From an uncultured Nocardioidaceae bacterium (GTDB taxonomy: Bacteria > Actinomycetota > Actinomycetes > Propionibacteriales > Nocardioidaceae), in contig CADCUI010000006.1 of NCBI GenBank assembly GCA_902805845.1, positions 1 to 54,308 of the forward strand: 54,308 nucleotides of DNA. The letters are read 5' to 3'. The position numbers and the translations under genes are program-made. This document shows, piece after piece, positions 17,331 through 25,205 of the stretch. Each line of letters opens with the position of its first letter. The first letter of the stretch is position 1. The notes under the pieces were generated by a model. The model saw only the letters and a list, made by a program, of their open reading frames with translations, searched no databases and had not been told where the DNA came from.

Positions 17331-17506
17331 GTGGTGTGCGAGGGACAGTCCGGGTTGGGGCAGAAGTCGACCGCCGCCATCTCGCCCGGCCGCAGCTCGG
17401 GCCGGTCGGCCTTCGCCTCGTCGAAGTCGATCGTCGCCGACTGCAGCTCGGTCCCGCACTCAGGACAGGTCCTCGACCACTCCTGCTCACCCTGCACATC
17501 CGTCAT
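17321..17506 (-). CDS. Small zinc-ribbon-like hypothetical protein
   Basis: 61 aa with two Cys knuckles, CPECG near residue 14 and CPNPDC near the C-terminus, so a zinc ribbon is likely. I do not recognise the family. The acidic middle (DFDEAKADRPEL) has no further motif. ATG 17506 is favoured because TACGGT ends seven bases upstream, the leaderless pattern. It is divergent from the MOSC gene with starts only about 30 bp apart, so the two promoters overlap. Confidence 0.65.
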   Translation of the reverse strand: MTDVQGEQEWSRTCPECGTELQSATIDFDEAKADRPELRPGEMAAVDFCPNPDCPSHTTTS

Positions 17507-17513
17507 GGGCCCC

Positions 17514-17519
17514 ACCGTA
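17514..17519 (-). promoter_or_regulatory. -10 box TACGGT for the zinc-ribbon gene
   Basis: TACGGT on the minus strand, seven bases before ATG 17506, inside the divergent gap with the MOSC gene. Confidence 0.45.
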
Positions 17520-17535
17520 GAGGCCGGCTGGCAGG

Positions 17536-18255
17536 ATGCCTGTCGTGGAGTCGTCGCACGGGCGCGTCGCGCAGCTGTACCGCTACCCGGTCAAGTCGCT
17601 GGCCGGCGAGCGGCTCGACCGCGTCGACATCGATGCCCGAGGGGTCGTGGGCGACCGGCTGTGGTCCGTGCGTGACCCCGACGGCCGGTTCGGCAGCGGC
17701 AAGACCACCCGCCGGTTCCGCCGGATGGACGGGCTGCTGGCCCTGCGGTCGACGTACGACGGGGAGACGCCGGTCGTGGCCTTCCCCGACGGGCGCGCGG
17801 TCCGAGGCGACGACGCCGCCGTCCACGACACGCTCAGCCGCCACGTGGGACGGCCGGTGATGCTGGCGCGCGAGGACGGCGAGTCGCACTTCGACGAGGG
17901 ACCGCTCCACCTGGTGACCGCCGCGTCGCTGCGCTCCGCGGCCACCGCTCACGGCCGCCCCGTCGACGCCCTGCGGCTGCGGCCCAACATCGTCGTCGAC
18001 ACCGGCGAGGACGAGGGCTGTCCGGAGCAGGGGTGGGCCGGGCGGCGGCTCGCCCTCGGACCGCAGGTCGTGCTCGAGGTCGTGGCCGCGATGCCACGGT
18101 GCGTGATGCTCGACCTGCCCCAGGCCGACCTGCCGCCGGACCGAGGCCTGCTGCGCACCGTCTCGCGCGCGTACGACGGGGAGCTGGGGGTGGTGGCCGA
18201 CGTGGTGCGGTCCGGCACCGTGTCGGTCGGCGACGTCGTCGCCCTCACCGGCTGA
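17536..18255 (+). CDS. MOSC domain-containing protein
   Basis: 239 aa. An N-terminal MOSC_N-like beta region (LYRYPVKSLAGERLDRVDID, GVVGDRLWSVRDPDG) is followed by the MOSC domain with FDEGPLHLVTAASL, LRPNIVVDT and the conserved Cys in MPRCVMLDLPQ. In mARC- and YcbX-type proteins that Cys coordinates molybdenum. No separate ferredoxin domain is present, so it needs a redox partner if it is a molybdoenzyme. No Moco genes are nearby. Confidence 0.85.
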   Translation: MPVVESSHGRVAQLYRYPVKSLAGERLDRVDIDARGVVGDRLWSVRDPDGRFGSGKTTRRFRRMDGLLALRSTYDGETPVVAFPDGRAVRGDDAAVHDTLSRHVGRPVMLAREDGESHFDEGPLHLVTAASLRSAATAHGRPVDALRLRPNIVVDTGEDEGCPEQGWAGRRLALGPQVVLEVVAAMPRCVMLDLPQADLPPDRGLLRTVSRAYDGELGVVADVVRSGTVSVGDVVALTG

Positions 18256-18262
18256 CCCGCCG

Positions 18263-19126
18263 CTAGCTGCCGATCGCGGTGCGCACGGCGTACAGCTCGG
18301 GGAAGAAGGTCAGCTCCAGGGCCCTGCGGAGGAACGGGGCGCCGCTCGAGCCCCCGGTCCCGGACTTCATCCCGATGATGCGCTCGACCGTCTTGAGGTG
18401 TCGGAACCGCCACTGCTGGAAGTTCTCCTCGAGGTCCACGAGCTCCTCGCAGGTCTCGTAGACCGCCCAGTGCTTGGCCGGCTCCTCGTAGACCGCGCGG
18501 AACACCGGCACCAGCGAGGGTGTGAACGTCCAGGCCTGGGTGACGTCGCGCTCCAGCACCTCCTGCGGCACGGGGTGGCCGAGGCGGGCGAGATAGCGGA
18601 GGAACTCGTCGTAGAGCGAGGGCTGCTCGAGCGCCCGCCGTACGACGGCGGCGGCCTCGGGGTCGGAGTCGAACACCTGGAGCACCCGGGCGTTCTTGTT
18701 GCCCAGCACGAACTCCACGGCGCGGTACTGCCAGGACTGGAAGCCACTGGCGTTTCCCAGCACCCCCCGGAACTCGGCGTACTCGGACGGGGTCAGCGTC
18801 GCCAGCACCGACCACTGCTCGGTCAGCGTCCGCTGGACGTGCTTGACCCTGGCGACCCCCTTGAGGGCCGGGGCGAGGTCGTCGTTGCGGATCAGGGCGC
18901 AGGCGCCCTCCAGCTCATGGAGGACGAGCTTGAGCCACAGCTCGGTGGTCTGGTGCTGCACGATGAAGAGCAGCTCGTCGTGGTGCTCGGGCCGGCTGAT
19001 GGGCCGCTGCGCGGACAGCAACGTGGGCAGGTCGAGGTAGCCGCTGTAGCTCATCCGGTCGCTGAAGTCGGTGACCACCCCGGCCTCGACGTCCCGGGTG
19101 TTGTCCCGGACCTCCTGTCCCGTCAT
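18263..19126 (-). CDS. kynA: Tryptophan 2,3-dioxygenase
   Basis: 287 aa, full length for bacterial TDO. It opens L-tryptophan to N-formylkynurenine using a b-type haem. Recognisable blocks: YSGYLDLPTLLSAQ, HHDELLFIVQHQTTELWLK (His for substrate deprotonation), ASGFQSWQYR and the haem-ligand His in RFRHLKTVERIIGMK, then GTGGSSGAPFLR at the active-site lid. A kynurenine formamidase or kynureninase gene is not adjacent. ATG 19126 sits six bases after a -10 box, so the transcript is probably leaderless. A 38-bp repeat lies immediately upstream. Confidence 0.93.
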   Translation of the reverse strand: MTGQEVRDNTRDVEAGVVTDFSDRMSYSGYLDLPTLLSAQRPISRPEHHDELLFIVQHQTTELWLKLVLHELEGACALIRNDDLAPALKGVARVKHVQRTLTEQWSVLATLTPSEYAEFRGVLGNASGFQSWQYRAVEFVLGNKNARVLQVFDSDPEAAAVVRRALEQPSLYDEFLRYLARLGHPVPQEVLERDVTQAWTFTPSLVPVFRAVYEEPAKHWAVYETCEELVDLEENFQQWRFRHLKTVERIIGMKSGTGGSSGAPFLRRALELTFFPELYAVRTAIGS

Positions 19127-19132
19127 CCGGTC

Positions 19133-19138
19133 AGCCTA
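19133..19138 (-). promoter_or_regulatory. -10 box TAGGCT of kynA
   Basis: TAGGCT on the minus strand, six bases before ATG 19126. The matching -35 area falls in the first copy of the 38-bp repeat, so the repeat may affect this promoter. Confidence 0.55.
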
Positions 19139-19149
19139 GGCACTCCCGC

Positions 19150-19187
19150 GATCGGTACCCCCGGATGACACCGATCCGGGGACTGCC
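19150..19187. repeat. 38-bp palindromic repeat, left copy flanking the AbiEi/DUF559 gene
   Basis: It matches 20183-20220 at 35 of 38 positions in the same orientation, 1033 bp apart. The conserved right part begins GGATGACACCGATCCGGG. Internal inverted repeats: GATCGGT (19150-19156) with ACCGATC (19170-19176), and CCCCGGAT (19159-19166) with ATCCGGGG (19174-19181), so two alternative hairpins are possible. Confidence 0.85.
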
Positions 19188-19250
19188 GCCTTGTGCACAG
19201 GCTGGGGCGTGCCTGCACCGTTGCGCGCCGAGGCACGGCATCGTCCGCCC

Positions 19251-20201
19251 ATGGAGCTCCGAGACGCCCGTGACCTGCTCGACCGGCAGGCTGGCGTCGT
19301 GGGCCGCCGGCAGCTCCTCGAGCGCGGTGCGTCGACGGCCGACCTGCGCCGGTGGCTCCGACGACGAGAGCTGGTGACCGTCCATCCCGGTGTCTACGTC
19401 AACCACACGGGCCCGCTCACGTGGGCCAACCGGGCCTGGGCCGGGGTCGTCCTCCACTGGCCGGCGGCCCTGAGCCACGAGTCGGCGGTGCACCTCGCCG
19501 GCGAGGTGGTCCACGTCGCCGTGGACGCCAGCCGCACGCCGGTGCTCCGTCGCGGGATCATGCTGCATCTCCTGGCCGATCTCGAGGGCCGCGTGCTGTG
19601 GAACCTCGGCCCGCCGAGGCTGCGGTTCGAGGACGCGCTCATCTCGTTGTGCGCCCAGGCACCGGGTCGCACGGCAGCGCTCGCCCTGGCTTCCGAGGCC
19701 TGCCGGCGCCGGCGTACGACGCCGCAGCGGCTGCTCGGCGAGCTCGAGCACCGTCGCAACGTGCGCCACCGGCGTTGGCTGCGCGACGTGTTCTGCGAGA
19801 CCGCGGAGGGGATCCAGTCCGCGTTGGAGAGCTCGTACCTGCGGAGGGTCGAACGTTCCCACGGGCTGCCCCGACCGCAGCGCCAGCTCCGCGAGCACAC
19901 CGGTGGAGGGGCCGTGGTCTACCGGGACGTCAGCTACGAGCGGTACCGACTGGTCGTGGAGCTCGACGGCCGCATCGGCCACGAGCTCGACGCGGACCGG
20001 TGGCGTGACATGGACCGCGACCTGGACGTGGCGCTCGAGGGCCGGATGACGATCCGCATCGGCTGGCGCCACACCGAGGACCGTCCCTGCGAGACGGCTG
20101 ACCGGCTCGGTCGGGTGCTGCAGCTGCGTGGCTGGCAGGGACGCGTACGCCGTTGCGGCCCCGGCTGCCGCATCGGTCCCCCGATCGGTGCCACGGGATG
20201 A
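19251..20201 (+). CDS. AbiEi-type winged-helix plus DUF559 endonuclease-like protein
   Basis: 316 aa. The N-terminal part (VVGRRQLLERGASTADLRRWL, then LVTVHPGVYVNH) is the winged-helix domain found in AbiEi antitoxins of type IV toxin-antitoxin systems. The middle (ALSHESAVHL) follows AbiEi homologues. The C-terminus has a DUF559/Vsr-like PD-(D/E)XK-type core, with YRLVVELDGRIGHE, a following Asp-rich helix (RDMDRDLDV) and IRIGWRH. No toxin (AbiEii) gene is adjacent. ATG 19251 is the first credible start; SD is poor. The gene is bracketed by near-identical 38-bp repeats, and its stop codon lies inside the right copy. Confidence 0.8.
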   Translation: MELRDARDLLDRQAGVVGRRQLLERGASTADLRRWLRRRELVTVHPGVYVNHTGPLTWANRAWAGVVLHWPAALSHESAVHLAGEVVHVAVDASRTPVLRRGIMLHLLADLEGRVLWNLGPPRLRFEDALISLCAQAPGRTAALALASEACRRRRTTPQRLLGELEHRRNVRHRRWLRDVFCETAEGIQSALESSYLRRVERSHGLPRPQRQLREHTGGGAVVYRDVSYERYRLVVELDGRIGHELDADRWRDMDRDLDVALEGRMTIRIGWRHTEDRPCETADRLGRVLQLRGWQGRVRRCGPGCRIGPPIGATG

Positions 20202-20220
20202 CACCGATCCGGGGACTGCC
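20183..20220. repeat. 38-bp palindromic repeat, right copy
   Basis: It differs from the left copy at three of six central positions only. It carries GATCGGTG (20183-20190) paired with CACCGATC (20202-20209). It overlaps the last 19 bases of the DUF559 gene and precedes the convergent MmcQ gene, so it could also end transcription. Confidence 0.85.
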
Positions 20221-20234
20221 TGGCCGTGGGCGGT

Positions 20235-20537
20235 CTATCGAGCGCCCGCGATCCCGTGCGACTCCACGAGCAGCTCCTCGAGCACCTCGTCGGACACCCG
20301 GTCCAGCCTCACGAGCACCAGCAACGGTGACCGGTCGTGGTGGGGCGTCCAGAAGAACGTCTCGGGGTCGGAGCCGGCCAGGACGTCCCGCTCGCGGCTC
20401 TTGACGGTGAGGACCCCGTCCTCCCACATCCGAGCCATGAGCGTCGTGGCGAACCACGCCGGCTGACCCCAGCTCGGCCGCTCGGTCACGCCAGGCAGTG
20501 AGAGGCAGATGCGGCGTACGTCGTCCTCGGTCGGCAT
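20235..20537 (-). CDS. MmcQ/YjbR family protein
   Basis: 100 aa. It shows the YjbR pattern: an N-terminal helix with CLSLPGVTERPSWGQPAWF, then a beta-hairpin (LTVKS), followed by FFWTPHHDRSPLLVLVRL and a C-terminal helix. The fold resembles a CyaY-like DNA-binding domain; the function is unknown. It starts at ATG 20537 with a G-rich run directly upstream, and converges with the DUF559 gene across the right repeat copy. Confidence 0.85.
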   Translation of the reverse strand: MPTEDDVRRICLSLPGVTERPSWGQPAWFATTLMARMWEDGVLTVKSRERDVLAGSDPETFFWTPHHDRSPLLVLVRLDRVSDEVLEELLVESHGIAGAR

Positions 20538-20547
20538 CCCCCTAGAA

Positions 20548-20958
20548 CTACCCTCCGAGGACCGCCCGGTCCAGCGTGGGCTGACCGTCAGCGACGGGCG
20601 AGGACAGCGGCGGCGCCTCGTCGTCGCCCTTGACCTTGATGGTCCGCTCGGGGACGTCGTCGCGCACGACGATGAGCGAGGCGGCGTACGACGCGGCCAG
20701 CCAGCCGTTGACGACCCACCACTTGGTGTCGAGCTGCGACTGCATGGCCCACGCCAGGTCGGCAGCGACGACGTACGGCGCCACGCAGAAGGGGCACTCG
20801 GCCAGCACCGACCACTCGGTGCCCTCGGTCAGCTCGACGTACTTGTTGCGGACAAAGGCCATCGGAGGCCAGTGGTCCTTGGTCACCAGGCGGGTGAGCC
20901 GGGCCGCGGCCACCACTCCCACCGACGCGGCAGCGGCGACGACGACATCTCTCGGCAT
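20548..20958 (-). CDS. DUF1360 family membrane protein
   Basis: 136 aa. N-terminal hydrophobic segment (VVVAAAASVGVVAAARLTRLVT), the DUF1360 hallmark ECPFCVAPYVVAADLAW with a Cys pair, and a second membrane segment (WWVVNGWLAASYAASLIVV). The tail of about 35 residues is acidic and probably cytoplasmic. SD GGAAGAAGG precedes ATG 20958. It is 10 bp upstream of the MmcQ gene, so they may share a transcript. Function unknown; related to sporulation-associated YqfT-type proteins only by domain name. Confidence 0.78.
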   Translation of the reverse strand: MPRDVVVAAAASVGVVAAARLTRLVTKDHWPPMAFVRNKYVELTEGTEWSVLAECPFCVAPYVVAADLAWAMQSQLDTKWWVVNGWLAASYAASLIVVRDDVPERTIKVKGDDEAPPLSSPVADGQPTLDRAVLGG

Positions 20959-21027
20959 GGGTGCCTTCTTCCTCGAAACGGACCCTGTCGAGATACCCGC
21001 GATCCGCGCGGCATAACCCGACCCGGG

Positions 21028-22560
21028 TCAGGGAGCGGTGGGACCGGTCGCGGCCGGCGGCAGGCGGTCGTAGCGCTCCACGAGGGTCCGGACCCGAGCC
21101 GCCAGGTCGTCGTCGAAGTCGCTGGTCCCGGTCTGCCAGAGCCAGTTGCCCTCCGCCGTACCGGGCGTGTTCATGCGGCTCTCGCTGCCGAGCGCCAGCA
21201 GGTCCTGGGCGGGTACGACGGCGAGCTGCGCGCTCGAGGCCATGGCCAGCCGGACGAGTGCCCACGGCATCAGCTCATCGGGCACCGCGAGGTGCTCGGC
21301 GACCTGCTCGCGGGTGTCGTCGTCGAGCTGCGACCACCAGCCGACGGTGGTGTCGTTGTCGTGGGTGCCGGTGTACACCACGCTGAGGGGCTCGTGGTTC
21401 TCGGGCAGGTAGGCGTTGTCCGCCTCGCCATCGAACGCGAAGTGCAGCACCTTCATGCCGGGCAGGCCGAACCGCAGGCGCAGGTCGTCCACCTCGGCGG
21501 TGATCAACCCGAGGTCCTCGGCCACGAGGGTCCCCGCACCGGAGGTCTCGACGAGGGCGGCCAGCACCTCCGCACCCGGGGTCTTCACCCACTCGCCGTC
21601 GATCGCCGTGGGCGCGTCGGCGGGCACGTGCCAGGAGGACTCGAACCCCCGGAAGTGGTCGATGCGCACCAGGTCGAACAGCTCACGCTGCCGGGCCACG
21701 CGGCCGCGCCACCAGGCGAAGCCGTCACGGGCCATCGCCTTCCAGTCGTAGTGGGGGTTGTTCCACCGCTGCCCCTCCGCGGAGAAGTAGTCCGGCGGCA
21801 CCCCGGTGACGGACGTCGGCCGGCCCTCCTCGTCGAGGAGGAAGAGGTCAGGCGAGCTCCACACGTCGGCGCTGTCGTAGGAGACGAAGATCGGCAGATC
21901 GCCGAAGAGGAGGACGCCGTGGTCGTGGGCGTACCGGTGCACTGCGTCCCACTGCGTGGCGAACAGCCACTGCTCGACCTGGACGGCCGTGAGCTCGTCC
22001 TGCAGGGGCGCGAGCGCCTGCGCGAGGGCCTCTGGTTCGCGGTCCCGGAGCTCCTTCGGCCACGTCGACCAGCCGGTGTTCCCGAGCGAGCGGCGGAGCA
22101 CCACGAACGTGGCGTAGTCCTCGAGCCACGCCTGCTCCGCACACCAGGTCTGCAGCTCACGGCGCGCGTCGGGGTCGGCGTCGGTGCGGGCGAGGACGCG
22201 CTCGACTGCCTTCGTCCGGGCCTCGGCCCTGCTCAACCCGTCCGCCGCCACCGCCACCAGCTCGTCGTCGGTGAGCAGCCCCTGCGCCACGAGCTCGTCG
22301 AGGCTGACCAGCTCCGGGTTGCCCGCCATGGCCGAGGTCGCGTTGTACGGAGAGCCGTCACCTGGGTGCGTCGGGACGAGCGGCAGCACCTGCCACACGG
22401 TGCATCCGGCCGCGGCCAGGAAGTCGACGAAGCGGTAGGCGGCCGGGCCCAGGTCGCCGACGCCGTACGGCGAGGGGAGCGAGGTCGGATGCAGCAGCAC
22501 GCCGGCGCGCCGCGTGTCGAGAGGAGCCGTCCCGGTCGGAGGACTCGCGGCAGCGCACAT
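21028..22560 (-). CDS. malQ: 4-alpha-glucanotransferase (amylomaltase, GH77)
   Basis: 510 aa, normal length for the bacterial amylomaltase type. It transfers alpha-1,4-glucan segments between maltodextrins. Visible: GVLLHPTSLPSPYGVGDLG at the N-terminus, YNATSAMAGNPELVSLDEL, nucleophile Asp in RIDHFRGFE, acid/base Glu in VAEDLGLIT, the third Asp in GTHDNDTT, and GNWLWQ near the C-terminus. ATG 22560 is chosen; frames that extend further upstream only translate the dispersed repeats at 22611-22695. Those repeats occupy its upstream region. Confidence 0.93.
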   Translation of the reverse strand: MCAAASPPTGTAPLDTRRAGVLLHPTSLPSPYGVGDLGPAAYRFVDFLAAAGCTVWQVLPLVPTHPGDGSPYNATSAMAGNPELVSLDELVAQGLLTDDELVAVAADGLSRAEARTKAVERVLARTDADPDARRELQTWCAEQAWLEDYATFVVLRRSLGNTGWSTWPKELRDREPEALAQALAPLQDELTAVQVEQWLFATQWDAVHRYAHDHGVLLFGDLPIFVSYDSADVWSSPDLFLLDEEGRPTSVTGVPPDYFSAEGQRWNNPHYDWKAMARDGFAWWRGRVARQRELFDLVRIDHFRGFESSWHVPADAPTAIDGEWVKTPGAEVLAALVETSGAGTLVAEDLGLITAEVDDLRLRFGLPGMKVLHFAFDGEADNAYLPENHEPLSVVYTGTHDNDTTVGWWSQLDDDTREQVAEHLAVPDELMPWALVRLAMASSAQLAVVPAQDLLALGSESRMNTPGTAEGNWLWQTGTSDFDDDLAARVRTLVERYDRLPPAATGPTAP

Positions 22561-22610
22561 GCCCCACGGTGCCACGTCAGCGTGCCGGGCAAACGTCGTC
22601 GACCCCCCGC

Positions 22611-22695
22611 CGAGTCGGCGCTTGTGCACGCCAGAACCCCGTCCGGTCGGCGCTTGTGCACACCCAAGACCCCCGAGTCGGCGCTTGTGCACGCC
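22611..22695 (+). repeat. Dispersed element cluster A: three direct copies
   Basis: Copies of CGAGTCGGCGCTTGTGCAC-GCC start at 22611, 22643 (variant beginning CCGG, ending ACACC) and 22674, so the period is 31-32 bp. The cluster sits between the 3' end of the NDH-2 gene and the start of malQ. The spacer bases between copies differ (agaaccccgt, caagaccccc). Confidence 0.92.
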
Positions 22696-22715
22696 GAACC
22701 GGACCTGGCCGCTGC

Positions 22716-24203
22716 TCAGACGCCGGAGATCGAGGCGTTGGTGTTGCTGCCGCCGACCTCGGCGCCCACCTTGTCCCGGTTGTGGCCGCGCTCGCCGGAG
22801 TCGGTGAGCCGCGACTCCTCGGCCGCCCGCGCCTCGAGCTCGGCGCGGACGTCACCCCACTCCTCGCGCGGGGAGACGAACTCGGTGGCGCCGTGCTCCA
22901 GCCGTTCGAGCGCGAGCCGCCCGAAGATCTGCTGCTGGGTGGCGACCCGCTCCGAGCGACCGGTGCCGATGAACGTGACCGCCCAGTGGAGGAGCGTGGT
23001 GATGCGGTTCTTGAACCCGGTGAGGTAGACGAGGTGCACGCCGAGCCACATCAACCAGGCGATGAACCCGGTCAGCCGGATCCGGCCGATGAGGGCGACG
23101 GCGCTGAACCGGGAGATGGTGGCCATGCTGCCCTTGTCGAAGTACTTGAAGGGCTTCTGCGGCGGCTTGTTGTCCAGCCGGCGACTGATCTCCTTGCCGG
23201 CGTACTTCGCGCCCTGGATGGCGACCTGCGCGACGCCCGGGAGGTTGTCGAGCGCGATCATGTCGCCCACGACGAACACCTCGGGGTGCCCCGGCAGCGT
23301 GAGGTCGGGGTTGACGCCGATGCGGCCGGCCCGATCCAGCGGCGCGCCGCTCTGCTCGGCGAGTGTCCGGCCGAGCGGGTTGGCCTGGACGCCCGCTGCC
23401 CACACCTTCGTGACGGCCTCGATGCGGGTGCTGGTGCCGTCCTTCTTCTGGACCACGAGCCCGCGCTCGTCGACGTCGGTCACCATCTCACCGACACGGA
23501 TCTCCACGCCCCGCTTCTCCAGTGACTTCGCGGCGCTCGCGCCCAGCTTCGCCCCGAACGGCGCCAGCACCTGCGGAGCCGCGTCGAGGAGGATCACGCG
23601 CGCCTCGCGCGTGCAGATCTTGCTGAAGTCCTTGCTGAGCGTGCGGTGCGCCAGCTCGGCGATCTGGCCGGCCATCTCGACGCCGGTCGGGCCGGCGCCC
23701 ACGACCACGAAGGTCAGCAGCCGCTCGACCTCCTCCTCGGTCTCCGCCAGCTCCGCCAGCTCGAAGGCCCCGAAGATGCGCCCCCGCAGCTCCAGGGCGT
23801 CGTCGATGCTCTTCATCCCGGGCGCGTAGTCCGCGAACTGGTCGTTGCCGAAGTAGGACTGACCTGAGCCGGCGGCGACGATGAGCGAGTCGTACGGCGT
23901 GACGGTGCGGCGGCCGAGCACCTTCGAGACGACGAGCTTGCGCTCGAGGTCGATGTCAGTGACCTCGCCGAGGAGCACCCGTGCGTTGTCCTGGTCCGCG
24001 AGGATCTCGCGCGTCGGAGGCGCGATCTCACCCTGCGACAGGATGCCGGTCGCCACTTGGTAGAGAAGCGGCTGGAAGAGGTGGTGGGTCGTCTTGGCCA
24101 CCACGGTCACATCAGCGTCGGCGCGCCTCAGCGCCTTGGCCCCGAAGAGCCCGCCGAAGCCCGAGCCGATGACGACGACCTGGTGCCGCTGCCCCTCTGC
24201 CAT
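22716..24203 (-). CDS. ndh: Type II NADH dehydrogenase (NAD(P)/FAD-dependent oxidoreductase)
   Basis: 495 aa single-subunit, non-proton-pumping NADH:quinone oxidoreductase. FAD-binding Rossmann motif VVVIGSGFGGLFGAKAL at the N-terminus, NADH-binding motif VVVGAGPTGVEMAGQIAEL in the middle, AAGVQANPLG, VVGDM for the FAD, and a C-terminal amphipathic/hydrophobic part (GFIAWLMWLGVHLVYLTGF) for membrane contact. ATG 24203 has GAGAGG eight bases upstream; a GTG three codons earlier is possible. The Ser/Asn-rich last ~40 residues are not conserved. Confidence 0.92.
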   Translation of the reverse strand: MAEGQRHQVVVIGSGFGGLFGAKALRRADADVTVVAKTTHHLFQPLLYQVATGILSQGEIAPPTREILADQDNARVLLGEVTDIDLERKLVVSKVLGRRTVTPYDSLIVAAGSGQSYFGNDQFADYAPGMKSIDDALELRGRIFGAFELAELAETEEEVERLLTFVVVGAGPTGVEMAGQIAELAHRTLSKDFSKICTREARVILLDAAPQVLAPFGAKLGASAAKSLEKRGVEIRVGEMVTDVDERGLVVQKKDGTSTRIEAVTKVWAAGVQANPLGRTLAEQSGAPLDRAGRIGVNPDLTLPGHPEVFVVGDMIALDNLPGVAQVAIQGAKYAGKEISRRLDNKPPQKPFKYFDKGSMATISRFSAVALIGRIRLTGFIAWLMWLGVHLVYLTGFKNRITTLLHWAVTFIGTGRSERVATQQQIFGRLALERLEHGATEFVSPREEWGDVRAELEARAAEESRLTDSGERGHNRDKVGAEVGGSNTNASISGV

Positions 24204-24441
24204 GCCCTTCACCTCTCTGCCCGGACCACCGTGCGCGGCCCGCCTGTTGTGTCCTTCGTGGGTAGAACACCGGCGCCGTTCGGACCATGCCCGGCCGCGC
24301 CATGCTCTCGCTCACACGCGTCCGCGGGCCACCAGGCAAGGGTTACCCCGAGCGCCCCGGTTCACGCCGTCGTTGCCCTCGCACGGCCGGCCCCACGGAT
24401 CGAGGACGCGACGACCGGGCGCCCGGGCGCAAGGACCGCCC

Positions 24442-24447
24442 TAGGCT
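24442..24447 (+). promoter_or_regulatory. -10 box TAGGCT of the fluoride-channel operon
   Basis: TAGGCT, seven bases before GTG 24455, the leaderless pattern. The intervening GAGGG could instead act as an SD. Confidence 0.45.
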
Positions 24448-24454
24448 GAGGGCC

Positions 24455-24877
24455 GTGAGCACCGCCCCACTGCGCATGTCGGCGCTCGCGGTCGTCTCCC
24501 TCGGCGGTGCAGCCGGAGCGTGCCTGCGGTGGGCCCTGGAAACGACGTACGCCGGTGACGCCGGGTCGTTCCCGTGGACGACGTTCGGGATCAACGTCGC
24601 GGGCTCGGCGGTCCTCGCCCTGCTCCTGGCCGCCTCTGCGGTGCGTCGTCATCCGTTGCTGGCGCCGGCCCTGGGCACGGGCGTCCTCGGTGGCTTCACG
24701 ACCTTGTCGGCCTACTCCGAGGAGGCCCGGCTCCTCCTCGCCGAGGGTCGGGTCGGCCTTGCATCGGCGTACCTCACCGGCACTCTCGCCGCCTGTCTTG
24801 CCGGGGTCGCGCTCGCCGACGTGCTCACCCGCGGTCGTCGCCGAGGCGCCGTCGGAGGCCAGGACGGAGCTCGATGA
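24455..24877 (+). CDS. crcB: Fluoride efflux channel subunit, CrcB/FluC family (first of pair)
   Basis: 140 aa small membrane protein with four hydrophobic segments. FluC signature segments: GAAGACLRWALE at the N-terminus, FGINVAGSAVLALLL (pore Asn), and GVLGGFTTLSAYSEEARLL, the TMH3 break with the Phe-box region. FluC proteins form dual-topology dimers that export F-. Here two different subunits are encoded in tandem (ATGA overlap), as in Gram-positive bacteria with heterodimeric channels. I find no fluoride riboswitch upstream. Confidence 0.9.
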   Translation: MSTAPLRMSALAVVSLGGAAGACLRWALETTYAGDAGSFPWTTFGINVAGSAVLALLLAASAVRRHPLLAPALGTGVLGGFTTLSAYSEEARLLLAEGRVGLASAYLTGTLAACLAGVALADVLTRGRRRGAVGGQDGAR

Positions 24878-25200
24878 CCCCCGTGTACGTCGCCCTCGGC
24901 GCGGCGCTCGGCGCCCCGCTGCGCTACCTGGTGGCCCACTACCTCGACGGCGGGCTGTCCGGCGGCACGGTCCTGGTCAACGTCGTCGGCTCGTTCCTGC
25001 TCGGTCTGGCCACCGGCCTCGGCCTCGGCGGCACCGCCGCCGCCTTCGTCGGGACCGGCTTCTGCGGAGCACTCACGACGTACTCGGCCTTCGCGGTGCA
25101 GACCTTCGACCACGGCGTCCGCCGTGGCGTCGTGATCGTGCTGATGACCATCCCGCCCGCGCTCCTCGCGTGCAGCGCCGGCTACTCCCTCGGGAGCTGA
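24874..25200 (+). CDS. crcB: Fluoride efflux channel subunit, CrcB/FluC family (second of pair)
   Basis: 108 aa, overlaps the first subunit gene by four bases. Same motifs: GAALGAPLRYLVAHYL, LVNVVGSFLLGLATGL (pore Asn) and GFCGALTTYSAFAVQTFD. The pair presumably assembles in opposite orientation to form one channel. It is shorter than its partner at both ends. Confidence 0.9.
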   Translation: MTPVYVALGAALGAPLRYLVAHYLDGGLSGGTVLVNVVGSFLLGLATGLGLGGTAAAFVGTGFCGALTTYSAFAVQTFDHGVRRGVVIVLMTIPPALLACSAGYSLGS

Positions 25201-25205
25201 GCGCG

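Noticed and set aside
19191-19250. Upstream extension of the AbiEi/DUF559 gene
   Set aside because: Residues before ATG 19251 do not match the winged-helix family start; no SD favours the longer form.
22561-22692. Longer malQ reading frame starting in the repeat cluster
   Set aside because: The extra residues (HKRRLG, AQAPTG) only translate the dispersed element; homologues start near 22560.
22611-22695. Regularly spaced repeats that look like a small CRISPR array
   Set aside because: Spacers are only about 10 bp, repeats occur in both orientations and inside a coding gene, and no cas genes are present.
20509-23028. Plus-strand open frame of about 840 codons
   Set aside because: It is antisense to malQ and neighbours, with shadow-type composition and no domain.
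24204-24454. Possible fluoride riboswitch upstream of the FluC pair
   Set aside because: I could not find the GGCGAUG-type start or the conserved pseudoknot segments, and the -10 box is only seven bases from the start codon.
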